Assembly: GCA_964036195.1 (NCBI GenBank)
Contig: OZ038454.1
Span: 8,246,001 to 8,310,000, forward strand
Origin: Sphaerolaimus hirsutus
Lineage: Eukaryota > Nematoda > Chromadorea > Monhysterida > Sphaerolaimidae
Direction of reading: 5' to 3'
Length of the DNA stretch: 64,000 bases
The translations under genes were made by a program, and so were the position numbers. Every line of letters starts with the position of its first letter. Position 1 is the stretch's first letter. Below are positions 1 to 11,400 of this stretch, in pieces. Below the pieces are notes generated by a model. It worked only from the letters and a program-made list of their open reading frames with translations, was not told the DNA's origin and searched no databases.

Positions 1-733
1 TTTTAAAGCTCCCAGATATGGCTCTGGGTCAATCTATATATAGGTTTATCAGACAAGTGACAATACTCTGTGATGTTTTTTATGACCATATAATGGCTGT
101 GGAGCCATGGGATAGCATTCTAAGTGGTGATTTGTGTCAAAAATTTCCATTTTTTGTCGACATGTTCGTATATCGTCTTATAGTCGAATGTTCGTGACTT
201 CAAGTGAAGTTTCGCACGGAATAGTGATCAAACAAGGTTATCAAAGGAGTTTATTACTTTGGGAGTGATGTTACACTCTGTGGAGGTACATGGAAGCAAA
301 TTACCTGAATATTATATACTACAGCGACATATGACGTCTTATTTACCCATGGTAGCACATAGAAATGGTTGCTTTGATACTAAAAATGCCACAAAACCAA
401 TGAAAACAACCACCAATGTCAAATTGTGTGTGAAATTGCGCGCTTGCGCTCAAAAATTTTGCAAAATACCTAGTGCTAAGTACAAAAAATTTTGGCTGAT
501 GTTTTTAATAAAAAAACGTTTCGGACCTCGTGTTTTTTTAATAACAAACGCTTTTTTAAATAAAACGTTTAAAAAACAACATCGGCCAACCCTAGTTCAG
601 AGTATAACCAAAAATTCTTCCGGGAAAGATAGATAGCTGGGCGATTTGGGGGTTACCTCCCATTCGAGACCGCTGCAGCGTGTAACCTTTCAAGTCGCCA
701 GCGCCAATAATTCCCTGTCGCACCCACTCACAG
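1..733. other. No gene recognised at left edge
   Basis: I see no convincing exon here. An open frame at 259-636 translates to a low-complexity, lysine-rich string without family features and looks like chance. The last 30 bases before 734 form a plausible splice acceptor for the exon that follows. Confidence 0.5.
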
Positions 734-997
734 ATGGACGCCTACGTGCCGCACACGTTGTGCTGCGTGCTCGAAGGCGGCGAGCTGTCGTATTTCGGCC
801 AGGAGGGCCTGCTCGAGGCGCATCACTCGGACGCCAAAGTTACATTCAGGTTTGGTTTGGCTGGACATTTTCCGGACATTCGAACGCTGGTAATGATGAC
901 ACTTGTTCTCAGATTCGAGTGCAGCGAGATGAGCACCAATGGAACCGGTGTTCACGGGGGGCAGATACCCGAGATCCTGTTTTATGGCGGGTGTGAG
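734..997 (+). CDS. Two exons of an unrecognised gene
   Basis: The stretch reads as two GC-rich exons in AT-rich surroundings. Exon A (734-849) follows a good acceptor ending in CACTCACAG and begins with ATG; its protein starts MDAYVPHTLCCVLEGGELSY. A 63-bp intron (850-912, GTTTGG to TTCTCAG) separates it from exon B (913-997), which ends before GTTTGAGG. Phase is kept: exon A leaves two bases and exon B supplies one. Because the intron is a multiple of three without a stop, the frame stays open through it. Codon use is more gene-like than around it. I do not recognise the family, cannot find flanking exons, and cannot say whether the ATG is a true start. Confidence 0.3.
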
Positions 998-2109
998 GTT
1001 TGAGGTGTGTATCGATAAGATTGATTCGATTTTCTGTCTCTTTCTCACACTTTTCCTGTCATGTTTGTATTCTAAATGTGGCAGTTTTATTTTCGAGTTT
1101 TTCGGTGCTTTCGGTGACCGATGCGTCTGTTAGCTACTTACCTATTTGCATTGTGCTACGTTGAAGTCGGCTGGTTTGTGGGTCAGATTTGGGCCAATTT
1201 CAAAAGTGACAAATTCTTATAAAGTTTCAAATTTCCCGTCAAACGACAAGTAAAAACCCGAATATGCGGGATAGACGTTTACTTGACGCTTTAGAAGCAC
1301 GTTCCAGTTTCTTATCTAAGCTGTCACTTGATAGGAGGCGAAATTGGTACATCGACTAAGAATTCATATCGTTCGCTTGAAGGACGCACCTTCCTGTAAT
1401 CTTTTGGGTATTTGTTATGTAAATACATATAATTTTGATACCGTGTGATTAATGGAACCCAAGAAAGCCAGGCAAATATCGAAAACTTGGACGGCTTCAT
1501 TGATAAAAAGGTCGCAATTGTGAATCCTGTCGAAGAACCACTTTATTTGCTGTTATTGTTGTTATTTTAATTTAAAAGTTAAAGGGACTAAATCTCTCGA
1601 AAATAGCAAAGATTTGAAAAACCAAACTTGTGTTCCATTGTTCGAACGGCACAGTATTGTACTAATTGGCTTTAAAAGTGTTTTCCCACCTTTTTTCTGT
1701 ATTTGATGTATATAGTTTTTGTATTATTTTCTATACACTATGCATTTCTTTACGCCTAATTCGTAGTATTGGTTTTCTGTATAACTTGTAGTATTATAAA
1801 CGCGCATTATCTGGGAATTGTAATTTGGTTGTTTCCGCCGAGCTCTAGTAAACACGGTCAACTAGCTCCGCCCAGTTGATGTCCATACTTACATTCTGGA
1901 CCTTATACTTATCGCTATAGTACAGGGACTGGAGTCCAGTCACTGGACATCAAAAAAGTTGCTTTTTGTTTAAAAAAATCAGCTTGACCCCTGTTATTGG
2001 AAACTTTTTGAAATTTTTATTATGCAACTTGTCAAGTGGTATGGGGCGGCCATTGCAGAATTATCCGTCGTGTTGACATCATTTTTTGCAGTGTTTAGTA
2101 GTGATTTAA
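998..2109. other. AT-rich DNA, nothing identified
   Basis: No exon, RNA gene or clear inverted repeat was found here. A continuation of the gene at 734-997 could lie in this stretch, but I cannot place one. Confidence 0.4.
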
Positions 2110-2928
2110 CCTACCGTCGAAATTCTCGAATAAGTCCCCGGGGGTGTTATTTTTTTCGTCAGAATATTTTGAGGTGATAGTTAATCGAGGGGGTGTTATT
2201 CGAGCGGGGGGGGGGGGGGTGTGTTTTCTAGTTAAAATATTTGGCACATAAATAAGTACTTAGGGTAAAACATACTTTGTGCTTACGTTGCATACGCTGC
2301 ACTGCCTTTGCATTCGATGAATCAGATCATGGCTTTTTTGGTCTGTCTCGCTTCATCGAAATGTTGTTATTTATGTGACACGACTTATTTGCATCGATCA
2401 AATTTTTTTTATTTAGGGGGAGTTATTTTTTCTCATCTCGCAAGAGGGGGAGTTATTCGAGGATTTACGGTACTACAAAAAATTTACTTCGTAGTCAATC
2501 GAACAACTAGATTCCTTTACGACAAATGGAACCGCCATCAAAACAAATAGTTCATAGACTTTATTCAGGGGTTTTACAATGACAATTTGCACCATAAATA
2601 ATTGCTGGAACACAAAATCAAACTGAATAAAACTGTAATTATTTTTACAACCGGTAGATTAACTTTTATACTGATAAGTTATGGGAATTATGAAAAGTAA
2701 GTATAGCTTCACCTATTATGCTTAACAACAGACCCAATTCATTTCTGAACTGGACATATTTTCTATGCTTTTTTCCGGTGTGCCATGTGCACGCCAGTTT
2801 TCTTTGGTAAAATCTGAATAAGACCCCATCTGATCCAAATAAGGTTCTCATGATTTCTCTAAACAAAATGATGATTTCAGGGCACTCAAAATTTGCTATA
2901 CGGCCAGTGGGGGGTTATTCGAGAATGC
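2110..2928. repeat. C-tract inverted-repeat element, TACCGT ends
   Basis: The left end reads TACCGTCGAAATTCTCGAAT and runs into runs of C and G; the right end is the matching complement (GGGGTTATTCGAGAA) near 2928. This is a diverged member of a family seen about fifteen times in the window: a terminal TACCGTATTTCCTCGAA motif, then short C-tracts separated by TCGAAATA or TCGAATAA, then an AT-rich core, then the complement. No coding potential. Confidence 0.5.
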
Positions 2929-3442
2929 GCTTGGACGAGTATAGGAAAGGTGTCGGGATGAACAGTAAAATATTGACCTACATACAGTAATGGCCCTAAA
3001 ACACAATAATTTTTTCCTAATATAATATGTAGCAGTAGTGCTAAACAATTTAAAATGGACTAGGTGATGTTAGTGACGTTTGCTATTATACATAATCTGC
3101 TAAAAATACACGTCAATTATTGAAGAGTTCCGTTCTAAAATTGCACAGGTCCACAAATTTTGAATTTTCAAATCTCGTTAATTTTCTGAAAACCGGCACC
3201 CATATATCCCATGGGAACTACATAGACGTTTTCGCTAATTTTTCTTCTAAAATAAGCGTAACTGTATTTACGTGAACGTAAAATCCACACTTAAGTAAGT
3301 TTTTCCATTGTGGCGCCGTGCACTTTTGTGATGAAACTGTTCAATCGTCGCTGTGCCCAGGGCAAGCAAATTTTGAAAAAATATTGAAGAAAAAATCATG
3401 ACAATTAAAAACAGCTTAGTAGAATTGTTCATTTGACCACCT

Positions 3443-3824
3443 ACCGTATATCCTCGAATAAGTCCCCCTTTGTGGGTGTGAGGAAAAAATAACCCCCCCC
3501 CCTCGAATAACCCCCCCACTTTATGGGTAGAAAATATTTCACAACATTTCACATTTACAAAAAAAAACGATTTATGTATTTATTTTGTAAATATATGTAT
3601 TATCTTGCAGCTAGAGTTCTCTAACATTCATTTCACTGCTTGAATTGTGAAGTTTGTCTACAAGTGATTTATGTTACCAAACCTACCCCTTTTGTGCAGT
3701 CAATTAATCATACATTTTACTGAAAATTCTGACAAAAAAATCCCCCCCCCCTTGAATAAGTCCCCCCTCAAAAATTCTGACGAAAAAATAACTCCCCGGG
3801 TGACTTATTCGGGGGTATACGGTA
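3443..3824. repeat. C-tract inverted-repeat element
   Basis: Left end TACCGTATATCCTCGAATAA, right end the complement finishing TATACGGTA. Poly-C blocks sit near 3495-3525 and 3742-3752. This copy keeps both ends, so it gives the cleanest outline of the family. A flanking TA would fit a Tc1/mariner-type target, but that is inference. Confidence 0.65.
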
Positions 3825-4197
3825 AATGTTTTGGTAAACTGGAATAAATTTGAAAATTTACAAATTGAAGAATGGATTTGAAAAACCAACCCCGTTTTTG
3901 CTTTTTTTATTTTTCGACATCATTTCCTTATCATTTCACATCTCAAAAAAAGATATCATGTGAAGTTATAATGAAGGAATAAAAATGTGTAAATTTTTGA
4001 ATAACACTACCGTGTTTTGTGCCTGTTAGAAATAAGATCAAGCTTAGATCAGATGCTATATTAGTTAGCACTCAAAAATGGACTGTGAACGCTGTTTTTC
4101 TGTGATGAACAAAGTGTTTTTTTTTGGGGGGGAGGGGGCTGAAATATTTAACAAGCTGTGTGATCAATCCTGGTTTCGATCAGCCTCGCTGCCCAGG

Positions 4198-4390
4198 TGC
4201 CAGTTCCGCAAATTGAGAATGAGAAGTGAAATGGCAAATGCTATGTGAAATGTGAAATGGCAAGTGAATTGGCAAAATCGAAGTAAAAAAATAAAAAGTA
4301 ATTTCCCTTCGCTTTGGCCAATTTTTTCTCAATTCAATTCTCCTTTCACTTCGCATTTGCCATTTCACTTCTCAATTTGCGGAACTAGCC
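4198..4390. mobile_element. MITE with TGCCAGTTCCGCAA ends
   Basis: A 193-bp hairpin element. The left end TGCCAGTTCCGCAAATTG is mirrored by CAATTTGCGGAACTAG at the right. The next inward motif GAGAAGTGAAATGGCAAA is mirrored too, so almost the whole element folds on itself. It is flanked by the direct repeat CCAGG (4193-4197 and 4391-4395), the same target used by the intron-forming family in Vmat. Related copies: 6792-7004, 10548-10711, 53898-54051. Confidence 0.85.
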
Positions 4391-4629
4391 CCAGGACAAA
4401 CATCAAATTGCAACGACTGTGTAACCATGCACACTCACTAGATCACATTTTTTTCTTGTGAAGAGGGTTGTCGCGGAATTTGTTCTACGCAGTGCAAGAT
4501 TTTTGTCGTTTTGTCATCACAGAAAAACCGTGTGAATGGTGGTTAAAAGGAAATCATGCCATCGTTCATGGCTCACAGTCACAGTGCCCAATTGCCAATG
4601 GCACAACTTGTCAAGGGATAAGAAATATG

Positions 4630-5012
4630 TACCATATTTCCTCAACATACCCCCAGGGGATGTTTATTATTTCGCAAGCAAATTTTGAGGGGGGAGGGGT
4701 TTCAAGCTGCGTTTTATTATTTCGTGTAGAATCGTAGTCAAGTATAGGCCAAAACATACCAAAACTGGTACAATTAGGCCAAACAGGATTTATTTGCACA
4801 TAAAAATATTGGGATATATCTAAATACACAAACTAGTGTAATTGTAGCTGCGATGCTGTTTGACAGCAATTAATACATCATGTACATTGCATACATGATA
4901 TAAATTATTCGAGACGGGGGGGGGGTGTTTCGAGGGGGGTTATTTTTTCCGCATGGGGGAGTTTCGTTTTGGGGGTATTTAAATGGGGGATATTTCGAGG
5001 AAATGTGGTAAG
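4630..5012. repeat. C-tract inverted-repeat element
   Basis: Left end near 4630 reads ACCATATTTCCTCAACATAC followed by C-rich sequence; right end near 5012 carries GATATTTCGAGGAAATGTGG. It is a diverged copy of the TACCGTATTTCCTCGAA family lying downstream of Vmat. Confidence 0.5.
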
Positions 5013-5451
5013 TATAAAAGTACATATATGTACTGGAGTGTAGAAATATAGGTATTCAGTATTTAAATACAGTATCCGCGATCCCAGTGTGACAATTTCT
5101 GCCGCCATTCTCAATATAGGTATACTCCGGTTACTTTACACCCTGCACGTGTGGTTCCCGCTGGAAGTGTGCCAACGATGGTTAGCGTGTGCGAGTTTCA
5201 TAAAGAGATGACAAAATTGATTGTTGTTATAATGTTATTCATTAACATATTCACATCGATGAATTTTTTCATCTTTTTACGGAAATCGCATGACTTGACA
5301 ATCATTGGCACGCTTCCAACACTAGGCATAAATCAGTGCGACGGCAGAGTATCGTGTACGCCGAGTATAATCGCGTTTGCTCTCAATAGTAATGCAAATC
5401 TCACCCTTCTTTCAACATCTATAATACCTATTTCCACCTAAAATAATAACT

Positions 5452-8400
5452 TCATTTGCTCTCTTTCCACAAATTAAATGGGTCTGCCTTCGGCTCCAAC
5501 GTGAATCCCGTGTGTTCCTTTTCAGCCGCAAACTGCACCGAGTTTATTGCGCCATATTCGGGTTTTTCCTTGGCTTCAGACGTCTTTTTGGTTGGCGCCA
5601 ATGGTTTGTCGGCCCCGGCGTCCGGATTCTGTTGTTTATAAAGTGCAATGTACGACCGTTTAATAATTGAAAAAATTCCAATTTAAAGGTTCATTTGAAT
5701 AAATTAACATTTTGTCACACTTTCAAAAAATTCGATTGACACCGAAGGTCGCATCCGGTGGCGCACCGGTGCTGGTGCTGGTGCGGTGCGGTGCCATTTT
5801 TCGGGGGGGGGGGGCCCTGCCGGTGCCGGTGCCATTATTTCCAGAATAGCACCGGTGCCGGTGCGGTACCATTTTTCAGCCGGTGCTAAAGGTGCTAGCA
5901 CCAGGGCAAAGTAAAAGGCGCCGGGAAAGGCACCGGCCAAGTCGTAATACGGTGTAAAATTTCATCAACAGCATGTGCTTATTCATATTTATAAGATCAA
6001 TATTCTAGATTCAACTGTTTTACCGTATTTCCTCGAAATACCCCCAGGGGGTTTATGTTTTCAGAGTGGAAATTTTGAGACCAAAAGGTGAAAAATACAA
6101 CAATAACCACCATTTATAAGTTTTTACAGCCTTATATAAGGATGTAGATGTTATAAACGATGTTCTAACGTAACACAGTAATTGTTTTGAACGTCTGTTA
6201 TGCATTTCCCGGACCACAATTACATAGTGCCCATTTTTCGAGGAAATACGGTAGTCAATTTTAGAAAAAACGTCTTGTCAAATTTACTTTGAAATGTTCA
6301 TAATTTGTTGTCAGTGTATGACAAAAGATAGTAACATTTCCTGTACAATATCCACCCCAGACAGTAGACAATAGTGACTACCTGTATATGTATTGGAGCA
6401 GATTAAATATTTGAGCTATCATTTGTCATTATTCTAATTGCTTCATAAAGAGATCGCCACATCATTCTGATCATTTTGAATGCTCAAACATCAAAATCGA
6501 TAGAGAATTCATGGAACAATGCACTTCCGAAGGTGCGTCCTCTAGGAAAATACCCGACATATCCTTCGGAACTTACAGCCCGGTGCGGTGCCTTTCGGTG
6601 CTAGCACCGGCAGCCGGCCGGTGCCCCAGGGCGCCGGTGCTATTTTTTCAGAATGGCACCGGTGCCGGTGCGGTGCCATTTTTTTGCCGGTGCCCTTTTT
6701 TAGGAATGGCACCGGTGCTGGTGCGGGTCGGTGCCATTTTTCCCGGTGCCTTTTCCATCACTATTGACAAGCAGCATCAATTGATGCCAGGGGCCAGTTC
6801 CGCAAATTGCGAAGTGATACGTAAAATGGCACATGCGAAGTGAATTGAGAAGGAAATTGGCAAAAGAGAAGGGAAATTACTTTTTATTTTTTACTTCGCT
6901 TTTGCCAATTTACTCGCCATTTCACTTCGCTTTTGCCAATTTTCTCATCAATTCACGTCGCATTTGCCATTTTTCTCCACATAATTCAATTTTCGGGACT
7001 GGCGCCAGGTCAATTAGAATGTGTAGGCACAATCCTCAAGACCTGGTTACTAAAAAAACACCATCAAAAATGTCGGTGCATTTGTATTTACTTCCAATAA
7101 CACAATTTTCTGAATTTTTAGAAAGAAGTTTGACTTAACGAAACGTTGCAAAGTCCGTACCTGAGCCGCTATCGCCTTTTCTCCTTGTGGTGCTGGGTTT
7201 TTCAAAAAATACATCAGCGGGGCGAAAATAAAATTGATTATCGCTATCAAATACAGCATCCTGAAAAAGTAAGATAAAAAAGTTGTCCTTCGAATATCCA
7301 ATGTGGCTTCACAAACTAGGTCAAAATTTGGGAAACTGCTAAAATCTGGTTCGAATACGTTTGAGTTTATCAAAATTTCTAAATGAATAATTTCCGATCT
7401 CAATAACAGTAAATACCTAGTCGATTCCAGTAAATTAAAATGCGCTAGAAGCAGTTTTATCAGTTCCCGAAATTTCGGCCGTCAACTAAAATATTTCACC
7501 GCAATGCGGCCACGCACACTACCTAGTTTACTACCAGATCTTGGTAAGCTCAAATCGCCTTTGAGCGCATTTCAGTTGACTGAAATGAGTTATTCTTAAT
7601 CCCCATCAACTGCAGTTGACCGACACCTTATTCTGGTAATTTCAAATGCGTTCAAAGCCGATTTATGGGTTTACCGAGATCTGGCAGTAAACTGCGTGCG
7701 CAGCGCTTTTATCTCAAAATTAAACCCTCAAACAACCCACGGGCCGAAATTGATGCTGGACACCAGCGGACCGCCCAAAATCGGTCCGACTGCAAACGCA
7801 AAACAGAACGCCGCATCCGCAATCGCATAAATGGATCCATAGACGCCGACGTGGCGCAGATCGACCAGGGGGCAGTCCCAAACCCTGTAAAATGCCCCGT
7901 AAAGTGTCAAATGTCATGCAAAGTGTCAAAAGTCATGGAAAATGCCCTGCAAAATGGCAACTCGGTTGCCATTTTGCAGGGCATTTTCCATGACTTTTGA
8001 CACTTTGCATGACATTTGACACTTTACAGGGCATTTCACAGGGTCTGGGACTGGCACCAGGTAGCCCATCTGGGGGAACATGCTCGCGTCGATCATGCCG
8101 ATGGCGAAGCCCATGCACCCGTTGGGGATTATCAGACCGCCCACCGAGGTGGCCGATGGGATCTGGGTTGGGGGTAGTGATGTGAAAGCGCCATGGCGCT
8201 GGCGCCTGGCGCTAGCGCCAAAGCAAAAAGCGCCATGGCGCTTTTGGCGCTTGGCGCTAAAATGCTGTGGCGCCATTGGCGCTTGGCGCCGTCTTTCCGA
8301 AAAGCGTCATGGCGCTTTTGGCGCTTGGCGCTACTTTCCAGTGGCGCCATTGGCGCTCGGCGCTACCATTTTTTTAAGCGCCAAAAAAGCGCCAAGTGAT

Positions 8401-11400
8401 AATTGCGCCGCGATGATCGACGCAGCTCGTTGTATGCACATATTGCATGCACTAAAACACAATATTTGTGTGAAAAGGATGTTTCTTGAACACATCATGG
8501 CAGATTCACCGAAGCTATCAAATGAGAATCAATTAAAACATTCCCAATGCAGCGTTATATGTGAATACCAGAGTTGTTAAAAGTACCAAACTTTTTCCAA
8601 AGTATGTGTAGGGGTAAAGTATTTTGTTTTACTCACCCCTGAGTACAGAAAGCGTAAAGTAATTTTTTACTTTTACTTGCGAGTAAATGAGAGTAAAATA
8701 CTTTTTTTCCCAGAAAGCGTAAATGCGAGTATTTTTTCTCAAGAAAGCGTAAAAGCGAGTAAAATTAACTTTTTGTTGCTGGAACATGTAGAAGGGAGCA
8801 TTGTGAATGTTTAATGTGAACAACATAAGGTGTTTTCTTTCAATTAGTAAGTATTCTTTATAAAAAAAGTGGTCTCGAATGACAAAAGTGCTCTTTCAGG
8901 GGGCAGTCCCAAGCCCTGTAAAGTGTAAAGTAAAGTGTCAAATGTAAAGTCAAATGGAAAGTAAAGTGTCAATCAAAACAAAAAAGAAAAGATTTTATTA
9001 CTGAACGTTGCATGACAATTGACAGTTTACTTTGCATTTGACTTTACAATTGACACTTTACTTTGCGTTTGACTTTACATTTGACACTTTACTTTACACT
9101 TTACAGGGCTTGGGACTCCCACCTGTACTCGTAAAAATTACTCTACAGTACTCGAGTACTCTCAGAAAGTAAGCATACAGGCGAGTACAGATACTTTTTT
9201 CAAAGTATGCATATGCGTTTTTATTCGGTTCTCGAGTATGCGTACTTTTTGAGTAAAAGTAAATACGCATTGACAACTGTGGTGAAATCTCTTACATGCA
9301 CTTACATTTTTGTGTTTTGACAGGCAACACAAGTTATCGAAATTGAAGAAGAGGGTACTGTGTGTCTCACCTGTACCATTAAAAGCAAAATTATTTTGGC
9401 GCTGGCGCCATTGGCGCTTGGCGCCATGGGCTTCTGGCGCCTTTGGCGCTTGGCGCTAAGGCTTGGGAAAGCGTCATGGCGCTTTTGGCGCTTGGCGCCA
9501 ATTTGCTGTGGCGCCTTTGGCGCTTGGCGCTAAGGCTTGGGAAAGCGTCATGGCGCTTTTGGCGCTTGGCGCCAATTTGCTGTGGCGCCTTTGGCGCTTG
9601 GCGCTAAGATTTGAAAAGCGCCATGGCGCTTTTGGCGCTTGGCGCCAAAAGTCTGGCGCTTTTCACATCACTAGTTGGGGGACTGGTAGAATTGCTTTGC
9701 ACTAGTTGACAGCCATACTAAATGTCAACTGGTTCCCATCCCAATTGAAAGCTTGCTGACGGTAATTAAAGCGAAGAGTGCAATCAGGTCTCTCACAACT
9801 TCCGTATTTCTCCTAATAGAAGAGCGACGTTCTATTTTTGTCGTCAACATTTTTTATTGTCGTTCTATTGAAGATGCCGTTCTATTGGAGGTATGCCGTT
9901 CTATTGGAATAAATACGGTAATAATTTGAAGGTGCCAAGGGGCTCCGCTCCATGGTGCTATGGGTGCTTCTGTGACGCCATTAGCATGTGGCGCGCTGTT
10001 TTCGGATGGCACCATTGGCGCTTGGCGCCCTTTTTTCTGGTGCTTTTCCATCACTACTCACAACATCACCTATCACTATCACCAAAACATTTCTTATAAC
10101 CTACACTTTGCTGGTTACTTTAAAGGTGCTCAACTGAATCCCCTCACCCCCCCCCCCCCCAAAAAAAAAATCCCCAAACTGCAACAACAACCCACCACCA
10201 AAAGCGCCAGCCCAATGATCAACAGTCCAATCAACGAGCACAGCCACCTTCCGATCTTATGCGCCAGCCTCCCAAACAAGTTGGTGCCGATCATGTAGGC
10301 GATGCTGGCGGGCAGGAAGGCGGCGCCCCTCTCGGCGGACGACGCGTGCATGGTGTCCATCATGTGGATGGGCAGGGTGGGCTCGAGCATGGCGATGCCC
10401 GTGTTGCCGATCGTGATCGCGCCTGCGGGGGGGGGGCGGCAATTTGGGGGGTGGGGGTTCCAATTTCCCGTGAACTACCTAGACAATTTCTAGTGCGGAT
10501 TTTTTCGCTTTTATTGAAGTTTTAATGTGAAACTGAAGGCGACCCGGTGCCAGTTCCGCAATATGAGAAGTGAGAAGTGAAATGGCAAAGGCGAGGAGAA
10601 ATTACTTTTTCTTTTTCTTTTTTTACTTCGCTTTTGCCAATTCACTTGCCGTTTCGCTTCGCCTTTGCGCTTTTACTTCGTATTTGCCATTTCACTTCTC
10701 ATTTTGCGAAACTGGCCCCCTAACAGATTGTCACAATTTGCCATGCACTAGAAAATTTCCAGTGCATATTTTTTAAGCTTTTATTGAAGTGCACGGTACT
10801 TTTTGCGGTGGAACTTTGCACTAGAAAGATGCACTCCATGCACTTAAAGTGTAACAAACCGGCAGCAACGATGATGTAGGGGTCCCTGGCGAGCACTTTG
10901 ATCTGCGTGCCCTCCGGCTCGCCGCGGTCGATGTGCGGCTGCAGCACCAGAAACTGCAGAACTGCGACACGGAAGCGAACAATATTGCGCTCAAATGCGT
11001 GCAAATCTCGATTTTTGACTTGATACAAGTAGTGATGTGAGAGTCCCCAGCCCTGTAAAATGTAAAGTCCAATGTCCAATTGTAGTATTTGATTGAATTA
11101 CTACAATTCAATCAAATACTACACATGTCAATCAAAACAAATATTTTATCAAATGTCAATCAAAACAAATATTTTATCAAATGTCAATCAAAACAAAAAA
11201 TGAAAGTTTTTTCAGTGAAATTTTGACACTTTGCATGACATTTGACACTTTTCTTTACACTTTACAGGGCTCGGGACTGGCACCTAGGCAAAAACACCAG
11301 TGAGCTTATGGCTCGTGGTACCACCTTGCTGTAGTGCTATTGACTCTTGCAACAAGCCAATCAGGTAAAAGTACCATGGTGCTTTTAGTGCTTTATTGCA

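Larger units (their letters stand above)
8175..9673. mobile_element. hAT-like element rich in GCGCCA, with nested insertions
   Basis: The ends TAGTGATGTGAAAGCGCC and GGCGCTTTTCACATCACTA are inverted. An exact 8-bp direct repeat GTTGGGGG flanks it (8167-8174 and 9674-9681), the size expected of hAT transposons. Interior blocks (8180-8400 and 9399-9665) are dense GGCGCTTTTGGCGCTTGGCG repeats, with no transposase. It was split by a second hAT-like element at 8569-9281. It begins 12 bases inside the Vmat intron, so its duplicated target (CCCCCAAC on the gene strand) now supplies part of the polypyrimidine tract of the exon 8058-8162 acceptor. Confidence 0.85.

Noticed and set aside
8080..8580. 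166-codon plus-strand open frame with alanine/tryptophan repeats
   Set aside because: It is antisense to a Vmat exon and then follows GCGCCA repeats; there is no coding support.
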